Assembly: GCF_013240295.1 (NCBI RefSeq)
Contig: NZ_JABETK010000002.1
Coordinates: 744,001 to 808,000 of the forward strand
Source of the DNA: Neoaquamicrobium sediminum
Lineage (GTDB): Bacteria > Pseudomonadota > Alphaproteobacteria > Rhizobiales > Rhizobiaceae
Length of the DNA stretch: 64,000 nt
Direction of reading: 5' to 3'
In this document: piece by piece, positions 26,102 through 36,169 of the stretch
Numbering within the stretch: the stretch's first letter is position 1
How the letters are laid out: each line of letters opens with the position of its first letter
Notes under the pieces: model-generated
Databases searched by the model: none
Seen by the model: only the letters and a program-made list of their open reading frames with translations
What the model was told of the DNA's origin: nothing
Position numbers and translations under genes: made by a program

Positions 26102-28237
26102 TCAGATTTCGCCCGCCTTGCGCGCGACATGCATGACATAGAGCGCGGCGAGTACCGCCGCCACGGATGAGCCGAGCATGACGAAGAGCAGTGGCCATGG
26201 GCCGGTTTGCGGCCCAAGCAGTGCGCCCGCCACCATCGCCAGCACTGCGCCCCCTCCAATCTGCATCGAGCCGCCGAGACCCGAAGCGCTGCCGGCGAGA
26301 TGCGGCCGCACGCTGACGATGCCGGCATTGGCGTTGGGAAGCGTCATGCCGTTGCCCAGCCCGACGAGCACGGTGGGACCGAAAAGCGACAGCGCGTGGT
26401 AGTAGCCGGCCCCGAACAAGGTCAGCGCACCGATCAACCCGATCACGGCCGCAGTGCAGCCCATGAGCATCATCGTGTTGATACCGATGCGGCGGGAAAA
26501 CCTGCCGGATAGAAAGTTCCCGGCCATATAGCCGACCGAAATGAGGGCGAAGTAGTACCCGTATTGGGATGGCCTCAGCCCGAGCATCTCGGTCGAGACA
26601 TAGGGGCCGCCGCCGAGGAAGGCGAAGAAGGTGCCCGAGGTGAAGGCGGCAGTGAGCGTGTATCCCCAGAAACGGCGTGCACGCATCAATTCCGGATAGC
26701 CCTTCACCTGGGCCATCATGCTGGTCGATCTGCTGTGGTTCGTCTCACCGAGGTCGAAGAAGACGACCGCGAAGGCCAGCACGCCAAAGCCGAGCGTCAG
26801 CAGGAAAGACGCCTGCCAGCCATACATCTCGTCGAGAATTCCACCTATCGCCGGGCCGACCATAGGCACCACCGACATGCCCATGGTGATGTAGCCGATC
26901 TTGCTGGCGGCCTCGTCGGTGCTGACGGTGTCGCGCACGATCGCCCGCGACAGCACCATGCCGGCGGCTGAGAACGCCTGAAGCAATCGCGCAGCAAGCA
27001 GCAGCTCGATGGTGGGCGCGCAGATCGTGGCGACTGAACCGACAAGGAATATCGCGAAACAGGTGAGCATCACCGGACGCCGCCCGAACCGGTCGGAGGC
27101 AGGGCCGATGAAGAGCTGGAGCACGGCCGTGGCAGCCAGATAGAGCGACACCGCAAGCTGAACGAGCGCGTAGTCCGCATTGAAATGGCGCGCTATGCCG
27201 GGCAGCGACGGCAGGAACACGTTCATCGCAAGCGCCCCGGTCGCGGTGGCGATGACCAGCGTCAGGATATGCGGCGGCGTGTTTCTGTTCAAAAGCGGGC
27301 CTGTCATGCGTGCAACCTTAAAGCCCGTCGGGGGCCATGTTGGGCCCGGTGCTTTCGCGGCGGGCTTTTCTCGGCCCACCCTGCGTTCGCGATAGAGCGT
27401 GTAGAGGCCGGAGCCGACGACGATCGACGCGCCGAGGATCATGACGCCGTCGGGTATGTCGCCAAAGATCAGATAGCCGAGCAGGATCGCCCAGATCAGC
27501 GCCGTATAGCGGAACGGCGCAACGAAGGAAATGTCGCCAAGGCGCATCGCCATGATGATGAACTGGTAGCCGACCAGAACCAGAACGGCAGCCGCCGCCA
27601 GCAGGCCAACCTCGCCGGTGGTCATCGGCGTCCATCCCCCGAAGATCGGGATCAGAAAGGCGCCGACGATGGTGATCGCTGCGGAGGTAAGCGTCGAAAC
27701 CAGCAGGGACGGAACTTCATCAGGTATCTGCTTGGTAGCAAGGTCGCGGACCGCGCAGAACAGGACGCAGACGAGGGCCACCAGAGAATAGGCGTTGAAG
27801 CCTTCCAGTCCGGGTCGGACGATGATCATCACGCCCGTGAAGCCGGCGGCGATCGCCAGCCAGCGCCGCCAGCCAACCGTCTCGCCGAAGAAGAGCGCAG
27901 CCCCCATGGTGACGGCAAGCGGCAGCGCCTGCAGCACGGCGGAAATGTTGGCGAGTGGCATCCTCGTCAGCGCGATCAGGAAGAGGACGGTCGCGACGAG
28001 TTCGCCGGTCACGCGCAACGCCACCATGGGATGGGCCGCCTGGCGCGGGTTGCGCAAAGCACCCTGGCTCCAGGCGAGCGCGCCGATCATCAGCGTCGCG
28101 AACAGGCCGCGCACCAGCATCACCTGGCCCTGGTTCATGCTGCCGACCAGCGTCTTGGTGATCGCGTCGTTGATGGTGAAGCCCGCCATCGAAATAACGA
28201 TGAAAAGCGAGGCGCGCAGGTTCGGGGAGAGTGACAA
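26102..28237 (-). CDS. Joined EamA (DMT) + MFS (Bcr/CflA) transporter frame, probably two genes
   Basis: As given, a single 711-codon frame. Residues ~5-285 form a ten-helix EamA drug/metabolite transporter. Residues ~311-711 form a twelve-helix MFS transporter of the Bcr/CflA drug-efflux type with SDRFGRRPVML and LLLAARLLQAFSAAG motifs. The linker has no conserved sequence. An internal ATG at 27307, following TAAGG, fits an independent MFS start, and a stop in the neighbouring frame at 27318-27320 would end the EamA protein at about 306 residues if one base were missing upstream. I favour two separate genes joined by a one-base deletion; a true fusion is the alternative. Confidence 0.85.
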   Translation of the reverse strand: MSLSPNLRASLFIVISMAGFTINDAITKTLVGSMNQGQVMLVRGLFATLMIGALAWSQGALRNPRQAAHPMVALRVTGELVATVLFLIALTRMPLANISAVLQALPLAVTMGAALFFGETVGWRRWLAIAAGFTGVMIIVRPGLEGFNAYSLVALVCVLFCAVRDLATKQIPDEVPSLLVSTLTSAAITIVGAFLIPIFGGWTPMTTGEVGLLAAAAVLVLVGYQFIIMAMRLGDISFVAPFRYTALIWAILLGYLIFGDIPDGVMILGASIVVGSGLYTLYRERRVGREKPAAKAPGPTWPPTGFKVARMTGPLLNRNTPPHILTLVIATATGALAMNVFLPSLPGIARHFNADYALVQLAVSLYLAATAVLQLFIGPASDRFGRRPVMLTCFAIFLVGSVATICAPTIELLLAARLLQAFSAAGMVLSRAIVRDTVSTDEAASKIGYITMGMSVVPMVGPAIGGILDEMYGWQASFLLTLGFGVLAFAVVFFDLGETNHSRSTSMMAQVKGYPELMRARRFWGYTLTAAFTSGTFFAFLGGGPYVSTEMLGLRPSQYGYYFALISVGYMAGNFLSGRFSRRIGINTMMLMGCTAAVIGLIGALTLFGAGYYHALSLFGPTVLVGLGNGMTLPNANAGIVSVRPHLAGSASGLGGSMQIGGGAVLAMVAGALLGPQTGPWPLLFVMLGSSVAAVLAALYVMHVARKAGEI
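27305..27320 (-). promoter_or_regulatory. Likely internal ribosome binding site and start of the MFS half
   Basis: Minus-strand sequence TTTAAGGTTGCACGCATG: an AAGG Shine-Dalgarno element 7-8 bases before the ATG at 27307. The TAA inside it is out of frame with the EamA half as given, but would be its stop after a one-base correction. Confidence 0.5.
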
Positions 28238-28344
28238 GGGCGGGTCCGGCGATTCTGTATTGGCACAGACCTATGGCCCGGGGCGGGCCAAGGCAACGGA
28301 CAGCACCGTCGAATGATGAGGCCATAAGGGCCGGAGTTGAGCCG

Positions 28345-29355
28345 CTAACCGCCGGTGACGCTCATGTGGCGGGCGACGGCGGGCCTGCTGGTGCGCCGGT
28401 CGATGACGAAGTCGTGGCCTTTCGGCTTTCGCCCTATCGCCTCGTCGATGGCGTTGGAAAGCAGCTCGTTGCCTTCCGATGCACGCAGCGGCGCACGCAG
28501 GTCGGCATCGTCGTTCTGGCCGAGGCACATATAGAGCATGCCGGTGCAGGTGAGCCGGACACGGTTGCAGCTTTCGCAGAAATTATGCGTGAGCGGCGTG
28601 ATGAAGCCCATCCGTCCGCCCGTTTCCGCGACCTCGACGTAGCGGGCCGGACCGCCTGTCTTGTAGGGAATGTCGGTCAGCGTGAACCGGCGCTCCAGAT
28701 CGGCACGCAACTGCGAGAGCGGCAGGTACTGGTCGGTGCGGTCAGCATCGATCTCGCCCATCGGCATCGTCTCGATCACGGTCAGGTCCATGCCGCGGCC
28801 ATGCGCCCAGCGCAGCATCTCGGGCAGTTCCGAGTCGTTGAAGCCTTTCAGCGCAACGGCGTTGATCTTGATCTTGAGGCCGGCCGCTCCCGCCGCCTCG
28901 ATGCCCGCCATGACCTTGGAGAGATCGCCCCAGCGGGTGATGGTGCGGAATTTTTCGGGATCGAGCGTATCGAGAGAGACGTTGATGCGCTTCACACCGC
29001 AATCGGCGAGCTCCCGTGCGAAGCGCGCGAGCTGCGAGCCGTTGGTTGTCAGCGTCAGCTCTTCCAGCGCGCCGCTCTCAAGGTGCCGCGAGAGCTGGCG
29101 CACGAGGTGCATGATGTTCTTGCGCACCAGCGGCTCGCCGCCGGTCAACCGCAGCTTCTTCACGCCCTTCTCGATGAAGACGGTGCAGAGCCGGTCGAGT
29201 TCTTCCAGGCTGAGCAGGTCCTTCTTCGGCAGGAAAGCCATGTCCTCCGCCATGCAATAGGTGCAGCGGAAGTCGCAACGATCGGTGACCGAGACGCGCA
29301 GATAGGAAATCGAGCGTCCGAACGGATCGATCATGCTGCTGCCTGCAAAGCTCAT
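28345..29355 (-). CDS. moaA: GTP 3',8-cyclase
   Basis: 336-residue radical-SAM enzyme catalysing the first step of molybdopterin synthesis. The N-terminal radical-SAM cluster is CDFRCTYC near residues 27-34. [10 protein letters not shown] is the SAM-binding GGE motif. The C-terminal second cluster is [19 protein letters not shown] near 260-280. It ends SVTGG, the conserved di-glycine tail of MoaA. The ATG at 29355 lies 7 codons before a second Met (MIDPFGR), which is an alternative start. It is separated by 107 bases from the transporter frame downstream. Confidence 0.96.
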   Translation of the reverse strand: MSFAGSSMIDPFGRSISYLRVSVTDRCDFRCTYCMAEDMAFLPKKDLLSLEELDRLCTVFIEKGVKKLRLTGGEPLVRKNIMHLVRQLSRHLESGALEELTLTTNGSQLARFARELADCGVKRINVSLDTLDPEKFRTITRWGDLSKVMAGIEAAGAAGLKIKINAVALKGFNDSELPEMLRWAHGRGMDLTVIETMPMGEIDADRTDQYLPLSQLRADLERRFTLTDIPYKTGGPARYVEVAETGGRMGFITPLTHNFCESCNRVRLTCTGMLYMCLGQNDDADLRAPLRASEGNELLSNAIDEAIGRKPKGHDFVIDRRTSRPAVARHMSVTGG

Positions 29356-29526
29356 GGGCCTGCGTTTCCTCTGGCGCGATTTTCGCGCCTGTCGCGTTGG
29401 TTGCGCTTGCGTTTCTACCTGCGAATGTCGGGCAATCGTCTTGGAAATTCAAGGGCCAGGGCCGCAATGCGTATGGCCAGCAACGATCGGCGGAGCTAGT
29501 GTCGCCGCCGAAACCAACCCGGACCA

Positions 29527-29886
29527 ATGCGAATGACCGCCCCCACAGAACTGCGCGTGTCCAAGGACAGGCGCCTGATGACCGTTACCTTTCCGGGCCA
29601 CGCGCCTTTTGCCTTTCCGGCCGAGCTGCTGCGAGTGCTGTCGCCCTCGGCGGAGGTGCAGGGTCATTCGCCCGATCAGCGGGTGACCGTGCCCGGCAAG
29701 AAGGACGTTGCGATCGTCAAGGTCGAGCCCGTCGGCAATTATGCCGTGCGCATCATCTTCGACGACATGCACGACACCGGCATCTTCACCTGGGATTATT
29801 TCCACACGCTCGGTCATGAAAAAGAATCACGCTGGCAGTCCTATCTGGACGAACTGGCCGCCAAAGGGCTTTCGAGGGAGCGCTGA
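29527..29886 (+). CDS. DUF971 domain protein
   Basis: 119-residue protein matching DUF971, the domain found at the N-terminus of gamma-butyrobetaine hydroxylases and as stand-alone proteins. TELRVSKDRRLMTVTF, GKKDVAIVKVEPVGNYAVRI and FDDMHDTGIFTWDYFHTLG are its core. The family is sometimes linked to iron-sulfur or metal handling, but the role is not established. A second ATG two codons in is an alternative start. It is divergent from moaA and lies 1 base before the next gene, so the two are probably co-translated. Confidence 0.88.
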   Translation: MRMTAPTELRVSKDRRLMTVTFPGHAPFAFPAELLRVLSPSAEVQGHSPDQRVTVPGKKDVAIVKVEPVGNYAVRIIFDDMHDTGIFTWDYFHTLGHEKESRWQSYLDELAAKGLSRER

Positions 29887-29887
29887 C

Positions 29888-30499
29888 ATGACCGAAATCA
29901 CCAGCGTCGAGCAACTCGAGGCGATCTATGGGACGCCGGGCGAGGCGTCGCTGGTCAAGGAACTGGACCGGTTGATCCCGGAATATATCGCCTTCGTCGA
30001 GGCGTCGCCCTTCGTGGCGCTGGCCACCAACGGGCCGGAGGGGCTGGATTGTTCGCCGCGCGGCGACCTGCGCGGCTTCGTGCGGGTGGCAGACGAGCGC
30101 ACGCTGCTGATGCCCGACAGACGCGGCAACAACAGGGTTGATTCGCTGAAGAACATCGTGCGCGACGGCCGGGTCGGCCTGCTGTTTCTGGTGCCGGGTT
30201 CGGGCACGACGCTGAGGGTGAACGGCAAGGCTACGCTGTCGATCGATCCGGAGCTCTGCGCGTCTTTCGCCGTCGACGGCCAAGCACCGCGCTCGGTGAT
30301 CGTCATCACCATACAGGCGGTCTATTTCCAGTGCGCACGGGCGATCGTGCGTTCCGAACTCTGGAACCCGGACCGCCACGTCGATCCGAAAAGCCTGCCG
30401 ACGCCGGGCAAAATCCTCGCGGCGACCAGCCAGGCCCGCATCGACGGCGAGGCCTACGACGCGGAATGGCCGGAGCGCGCCCGAAAAACGATGTGGTGA
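29888..30499 (+). CDS. Pyridoxamine 5'-phosphate oxidase family flavoprotein
   Basis: 203-residue PPOX-fold protein: FVALATNGPEGLDCSPRGD, TLLMPDRRGNNRVDSLKNI and VGLLFLVPGSGTTLRVNG are FMN-site blocks. It resembles the MSMEG_1061-type FMN-dependent family rather than PdxH. The substrate is unknown. It starts 1 base after the DUF971 stop. Confidence 0.88.
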   Translation: MTEITSVEQLEAIYGTPGEASLVKELDRLIPEYIAFVEASPFVALATNGPEGLDCSPRGDLRGFVRVADERTLLMPDRRGNNRVDSLKNIVRDGRVGLLFLVPGSGTTLRVNGKATLSIDPELCASFAVDGQAPRSVIVITIQAVYFQCARAIVRSELWNPDRHVDPKSLPTPGKILAATSQARIDGEAYDAEWPERARKTMW

Positions 30500-30508
30500 C
30501 GCGCGGCT

Positions 30509-30964
30509 TTAATCGTCGCCGCTGAGCATTTCCTCGATGCGTCGCATCTGCTCGCCCATCGCATCGCACTGGGCAGGCGTCGATTGCGCCATGACGCGGT
30601 CGATGAGCGCGGTGTAGACCTTCAGCGCTTCCATCAGCCTTGCTTCGCCGTCTTCGGTCAGGAACAGACGCATGACGCGCTTGTCCTTCTTGTCGCCCTC
30701 GCGCCGGATCAGCCCCTGCTTTTCAAGCTGCGGCAGAAGCATGGTGATGTTCGAGCGGCCGATCAGCAGCTTTCGCGCCACGTCGTGCTGGGACATGCCC
30801 GGATGGCGGTAGATGTTCATCAGCACATCGAGCTGGCCGAGCTTGAGGTCAAAGGGTGCCAGCGCGTGCGTCAGTTCGCGCACGACCGCCTTTTCGGCGC
30901 GCACCATCGCGATCCAGTTGCGGAATCGCGGATTGTCCCAGGGGAGGGCTTGTTTATTGTTCAT
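30509..30964 (-). CDS. MarR family transcriptional regulator
   Basis: 151-residue winged-helix regulator: ALAPFDLKLGQLDVLMNIYR, MSQHDVARKLLIGRSNITMLLPQLEKQGLI (recognition helix), and DKRVMRLFLTEDGEARLME (wing). It is divergent from the alpha/beta hydrolase gene at 31012. Two copies of a GTTCA-N4-TGAAC operator lie in the 47-base divergent gap, the first overlapping its own ATG, so it very likely represses itself and the hydrolase. Ligand unknown. Confidence 0.93.
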   Translation of the reverse strand: MNNKQALPWDNPRFRNWIAMVRAEKAVVRELTHALAPFDLKLGQLDVLMNIYRHPGMSQHDVARKLLIGRSNITMLLPQLEKQGLIRREGDKKDKRVMRLFLTEDGEARLMEALKVYTALIDRVMAQSTPAQCDAMGEQMRRIEEMLSGDD

Positions 30965-30992
30965 GATTGAACTATTCTGTTCATGCTTGAAC
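30959..30992. promoter_or_regulatory. Tandem operator GTTCA-N4-TGAAC, likely MarR binding sites
   Basis: Two 14-bp inverted repeats, GTTCATGATTGAAC (30959-30972) and GTTCATGCTTGAAC (30979-30992), have centres 20 bp apart, i.e. on the same face of the helix. The first covers the marR start codon. They are the only sizeable repeat between marR and the divergent hydrolase. Confidence 0.65.
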
Positions 30993-31011
30993 TATCTAGC
31001 GAGTCACATCC

Positions 31012-31908
31012 ATGGCAACCGTTGGTTTCCTGCTTTTCCGTAGCGCATTCGCGCTCGCTGAACAAATCGCGCCGCGCCTGACCGGGCGCGCTGCCTTCGA
31101 GCTTTTCTGCCGCACGCCGCATCCACAGCATGTTTCGCCGCGCGAGGCCGCCGTTCTGGGCGATGCCGCGCCCTTCATGGCCGAGGCCCGGCACCACTGG
31201 CTCGCAACGCCGGACGGCTGTGTCGTCGCCCACGATTTCCGCAGCGACGTGGGGCATGGCGCGCCGGTGGTGCTCGTCATTCATGGCTGGCGCTCGCGGA
31301 CCGAGCATATGCGTACCATCATCACGACCTTGCGTGGCGAGGGCTTCCGGGTGATCGCGATCGACCTGCCCGGGCATGGCGCATCCCCGGGACGGCGGCT
31401 CAATCTGGCGATAGCCGTTGCTGCCGTGCGCGCCGCCGCCGACTGGTTCGGCCCGTTTGCCGCGATCGTGGGGCATTCGTTCGGCGGAGCGGTTGCGGTC
31501 AACGCGGTGGCCGGATCGATCCGCGGGATCGCGCCGGTGCGCACGAAGCGGCTGATTCTCGTCTCCGCGCCGAGTTCGATGCCGGCCATCTTCGAGGATT
31601 TCCGGCGCTTCCTCGGGCTCGGTACACGCACCCAGGTCGCGCTGTCGCAGGAGGTGGAGCGCGTCGCCGGCCGCCCGCTGGAGGATTTCGTCGGAGCGGA
31701 TCAGCTTCGCGTGATGGATACGCCGACGCTGGCAATTCACGCGCCGGACGACAAGGAAGTGCCGTTCGAGGAGGCCCGCCGCTTCGAGGCCGCCGGCGCG
31801 CGGCTGATGCGCGCGCCGGGCAGGGGACATCGACGCATCCTCGCCGACGACGAGGTGTCGGCTGCGATTGCCGGTTTCGCGCTTTTTGGCGAGGAACCGG
31901 TGGCCTGA
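31012..31908 (+). CDS. Alpha/beta fold hydrolase
   Basis: 298-residue hydrolase. VLVIHGWRSRTEHM is the oxyanion strand, VGHSFGGAVAVNAV holds the nucleophile Ser, and the Asp/His follow in TLAIHAPDDKEVPF and PGRGHRRILADDE. No signal peptide is apparent despite a hydrophobic N-terminus. It is divergent from the MarR regulator and probably under its control, which would fit a role in detoxifying an ester or lipid-like compound (inference). Confidence 0.88.
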   Translation: MATVGFLLFRSAFALAEQIAPRLTGRAAFELFCRTPHPQHVSPREAAVLGDAAPFMAEARHHWLATPDGCVVAHDFRSDVGHGAPVVLVIHGWRSRTEHMRTIITTLRGEGFRVIAIDLPGHGASPGRRLNLAIAVAAVRAAADWFGPFAAIVGHSFGGAVAVNAVAGSIRGIAPVRTKRLILVSAPSSMPAIFEDFRRFLGLGTRTQVALSQEVERVAGRPLEDFVGADQLRVMDTPTLAIHAPDDKEVPFEEARRFEAAGARLMRAPGRGHRRILADDEVSAAIAGFALFGEEPVA

Positions 31909-31933
31909 GTCCTTGGCTCGCCGGCTTTGCCGC

Positions 31934-33551
31934 TCAGCCCAGATTGAGTTCCTTGAAGAAGTCGTTGCCCTTGTCGTCGATGACTATGAAGGCCGGAAAA
32001 TCCTCGACCTCGATCGCCAGATCGCCTCCATGCCGAGTTCGGGATATTCGACCACCTCGACCTTTTTGATGCAGTCCTGGGCAAGCCGGGCGGCGGGCCC
32101 GCCGATCGAGCCGAGATAGAAGCCGCCATGGCGCCCGCACGCCTCGCGCACCTGCCGCGAGCGGTTGCCCTTGGCGAGCATCACCATCGAACCGCCGAAC
32201 GACTGGAACTGGTCGACGTAGGAATCCATGCGGCCGGCCGTCGTCGGCCCGAACGAGCCCGACGCGTAGCCTGCCGGCGTCTTGGCCGGACCGGCATAAT
32301 AGATCGGGTGGTTCTTGAAATAGTCTGGCATCGGCTCGCCGTTTTCGAGCCGCTCGCGGATCTTGGCGTGCGCGATGTCGCGCGCGACGATGATCGGGCC
32401 GGAGAGCGAAAGCCGCGTCTTTACGGGATGTTGCGACAGCTCCTTGAGAATCGCGTCCATCGGCTGATTCAGGTCGATGCGCACCACATGCGAGGTCAGA
32501 TTCTCCTCGTCGATGTCGGGCATGTAGCGGGCAGGGTTGGTCTCAAGCTCCTCGATGAAGATGCCGTCCTTCGTGATCTTGCCCTTGGCCTGCCGGTCGG
32601 CCGAGCATGAGACGCCGAGGCCGATCGGCAGCGATGCGCCGTGGCGCGGGAGGCGAATCACCCGCACGTCGTGGCAGAAATACTTGCCGCCGAACTGCGC
32701 GCCCACGCCCATCTGCTGCGTGAGCTTGTGGACTTCCGCTTCCATTTCCAGGTCGCGGAAGGCGTGGCCGTCTTCGCCGCCACTGGTCGGCAGGCTGTCG
32801 AGATAGCGGGTCGAGGCGAGCTTGACCGTCTTGAGGTTCATCTCGGCCGAGGTGCCGCCAATGACGATGGCGAGATGGTAGGGCGGGCAGGCGGCGGTGC
32901 CCAGCGTCAGGATCTTTTCCTTCAGGAACGCGATCAGCCGATCATGCGTCAGCAGAGACGGCGTGCCTTGGTAGAGGAAGGTTTTGTTGGCCGAGCCGCC
33001 GCCCTTGGGACGAACAGGAATTTGTAGGCGTCCTCGCCTTCCTCGTAGATGTCGATCTGCGCCGGCAAATTGTTGCGGGTGTTCTTCTCCTCGAACATCG
33101 ACAGCGGTGCGAGCTGCGAATAGCGCAGGTTCTTGCGTTCGTAGGCGTCGAGCACGCCCTGTCCCAGCGCTGCGTCGTCGCCGCCCTCGGTCCAGACGCG
33201 GCGGCCCTTCTTGCCCATGATGATCGCGGTGCCGGTGTCCTGGCACATCGGCAGCACGCCGCCGGCTGCGATATTGGCGTTTTTCAGAAGGTCGTAGGCA
33301 ACGAAGCGGTCGTTGTCGGTGGCCTCCGGATCTTCGAGGATCGAGGCAAGCTGCTTGAGATGGCCCGGCCGCAGAAGATGATTGATGTCGGAGAACGCGG
33401 TTTCGGAAAGGAGCCGCAGGCCTTCCGCCTCCACGGTCAGGATTTCCTGCCCCTTGAACGTGTCGACCGACACGAAGTCCGAGGTGAGCTTGCGGTAAGG
33501 TGTCTCGTCGGCACCGAGGGGAAAGAGACTGGCTGTTGCCTGGTCGGCCAT
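31934..33551 (-). CDS. Fumarate hydratase class I, frameshifted twice in this sequence
   Basis: Iron-sulfur fumarase of the TCA cycle, about 539 residues once repaired. The N-terminal part runs from [13 protein letters not shown] (33551) to EDAYKFLFV. The middle part resumes one frame over at [14 protein letters not shown] near 33009. The tail resumes at [16 protein letters not shown] near 32018 and ends FFKELNLG. Each join needs exactly one added base, for example GTC(G)CCAAGG and TGGCG(N)ATCGAG. Everything between is full-length and conserved, including the [13 protein letters not shown] cofactor region. Sequence errors in a working gene are more likely than decay. Confidence 0.9.
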
Positions 33552-33773
33552 GGCTGTACGTTCCGTTGCTGGCGTAGATGCTGGCGGGTCTTGCGCGGTC
33601 TCTTTAGCGGCGTGTTGCCGGGATGCCAATCGCGGGGCTGTGGCACGCAAGCCGCAACCACCGGTGCTCGCGCATCCGTGATGCCCGTTTTCGCTTAACG
33701 CGATGCCGCCGCGCCCGTATAGTCGCGCGACATTTCAATGACGACGCCGGATCAGGCACAAAGGGGGATCGAC

Positions 33774-35971
33774 ATGAGATTGACGCGCAGCCGCGCCCTG
33801 GCGGTTTCGACGACGGCCATCGCGGCGATGCTGGTCGCCGGTGCTCCGTCCGCATCCGCGCAGAACCTCTTCGAGCGGCTGTTCGGCAATCGCGAGCGCC
33901 GCGTCGAGCGCGAGGCGCCACCGCCAGTGGTTCAACAGGCGCCGGCACGTCCTGCGCCGCCGCGCGTCACCGGGCCACAATATTACACTTACAAGACCGA
34001 CGCTCTCGTGCGTGTCGATTTCGCGGCGATCAAGCCTGTACGGGCAGACGAGGAGGCCGCGCTCGAACCTACTGGTATCGACAACGAATCGGTCGGCTCC
34101 ACGGTCGTTGCAATGGAAGCCGCGCCCTCGGACGGTTCAGAGGCGATTGGGGCAGAGGTCGACACCGCCCTCGATGCTGTGGAAAGCGTATTGGAAGCCG
34201 ATCCGGCGGCTGGCGAGAGCTCTACGACCGCGACGGAAACGACGGATGTCGCGGAAAGCCCGTCTGCTGCATTGCCACGCGTCGAGGATGCCCAACTGAT
34301 CGGGGAGGCTGCAAAGCAGGCCGTTTCCGTGCCCAGGGTCGAGGACGCGCAGTTGATCGGCGAGGGCACTGCCACCGCAGAGATGCCGAAGGTCGAAGAT
34401 GCGCCGGCGATGGAGCAGGTATCCGCACTGCCAGCGCCCCAGCCGCTGACCAATGCCGAGATCGCATCGCTGCAGCAGGTCGAACTTCTGGCGGAAAGGA
34501 AGCAGCCGACGCGATCGTCGCCCATTACACGGCCGTGCCTGAATTCATCTGGGTGAGCGACGGGCGGCCGAACGAGCGTGCCCGCAGCGCCTTGCGCACG
34601 CTTGGCGACGCGGCCAGCCATGGGCTGGAGCCGCAGGATTACGCCGTCACCGTGCCAGGCACGGACGCGGACGATGCAGCACTGGCGGCGTTTGAGATGG
34701 AGCTGTCGGCACGGATGCTGCGCTATATCCGCGACGCGCGCTCGGGGCGTATCGATCCCAACCGCATCTCCGGCTATCACGACTTCGCGCCCAGGGAACT
34801 CGACGCGGTCGCGGCCCTTCAGCTTGCGCGTACCGCCGACGATGTCGCGGCATATCTTGAAGCCCAGCATCCGCAGAACGCGCGCTACAAAGCGCTGCGG
34901 GTCGAACTGGAGATGCTGCGCGCGGCGGACGAAAACGAGATCGTGATCGCACCGAACACTGTTATCCGGCCGGGCGAGACCAATCCGGAGTTCCCGAAAA
35001 TCCTGAGCCTTATCGGCCAGCGTGCCGACGAGGCATTCCGTGCGGAGCACGGCGACGTGCTGACACGGCACCTCGGCAGCGAAGCCTATGCACAGGAGCT
35101 GGCTCCGGTCATCAAGGCCGCCCAGAAACTGGCCGGTGTGGGCGCCGACGGCGTGATCGGCCCGCGCACCATCCGCGCGCTGGCGGGCGAGACCCGGGCC
35201 GGCCGCATCGAAAAGGCCGAGGTGGCGCTGGAACAGGCACGCTGGCTGCCTTCGCAACTGCCCGACCGGCACGTCTTCATCAATACGCCAGCCTTCAAGG
35301 CGACCTATGTCGAGGACGGCAAGGAAAAGCTGTCGATGCGCACGGTCGTGGGCTCGACGCGCACGCAGACCTATTTCTTCCAGGACAAGATCCAGTATGT
35401 CGAGTTCCACCCCTATTGGGGCGTGCCGCGCTCGATCCTGGTCAACAAGTACCTGCCCAAGCTCTATTCCGACCCGTCTTACCTCGACCGCAACGGCTTC
35501 GAGGTGGTCGACCGGCGCGGGCGGACGGTGCCGTCCTCCTCGGTGAGCTGGTCGCAATACGGCGCCAACGTGCCATTCGACGTGCGCCAGCGTCCCGGGC
35601 GCGGCAACGCGCTGGGCGAACTGAAGATCATGTTCCCCAACAAACACGCGATCTACATGCATGACACGCCGGAAAAGCAGCTCTTCGACCGCGACAACCG
35701 CGCTGTCTCGAACGGCTGCATCCGTCTTGCCGACCCGCGCGGCATGGCCGCAGCCGTACTCGGCTGGGAGCGTAGCCGCGTCGACGCGCGCCTCGAGCAG
35801 CCGCATTCGCGCCAGAACCTCGATGTCGAGGTGCCTGTCTATGTCGGCTACTTCACGGCGTGGCCGGACGAGGCCGGCAAGGTCCATTATTACGACGACG
35901 TCTACGGCCGCGACGAAAGGACGAAAGCGGCGATCGACAAGGTGGAGGCCCTGCGCGCGCCCGGCGCGTGA
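33774..35971 (+). CDS. L,D-transpeptidase (YcbB/LdtD-like), frameshifted once
   Basis: About 732 residues after repair. It has a signal peptide (ALAVSTTAIAAMLVAGAPSA core), then a ~200-residue acidic region with three imperfect RVEDAQLIGE-type repeats. A long-form YcbB scaffold (IVAHYTAVPEFIWVSDG), a peptidoglycan-binding-like segment (AGVGADGVIGPRTIRALAG) and the YkuD catalytic domain follow, with HDTPEKQLF...SNGCIRL (catalytic Cys near 35716). The frame breaks at GCGGAAAGGAAGC near 34495; one extra A restores LLAEKEAADAIVAHY. The start has AAAGGGGG upstream. It forms 3-3 peptidoglycan cross-links in the periplasm. Confidence 0.9.
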
Positions 35972-36026
35972 GGGTAATCTTCAGTCTCCGGGGAGTGAGA
36001 TGAGTATCACCATCCGACTTGGCGGA

Positions 36027-36101
36027 TGGTGGGCGCGACAGGGATTGAACCTGTGACCCCACCCGTGTGAAGGGTGTGCTCTCCCGCTGAGCTACGCGCC
36101 C
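36027..36101 (-). tRNA. tRNA-Val (CAC)
   Basis: A full cloverleaf reads on the minus strand: 7-bp acceptor GGGCGCG/CGCGCCC, D-arm GCTC-AGCGGGA-GAGC, anticodon stem CACCC/GGGTG with loop TTCACAC (anticodon CAC, reading GUG), and T-arm ACAGG-TTCAATC-CCTGT. Discriminator A and an encoded CCA (36027-36029) end it. Total is 75 bases with CCA. Confidence 0.97.
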
Positions 36102-36169
36102 GAACAGGGCGTGATCGCCCCGAAGGAGCCGCGATATAAGGGGCGGGGCAGGGGGAAGTCAAGAACCGA

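Noticed and set aside
31934-35971. Interpretation of fumarase and L,D-transpeptidase as true pseudogenes
   Set aside because: Each break is a single base, all motifs remain intact, and similar breaks occur in genes that are normally essential (gltX, aroG).
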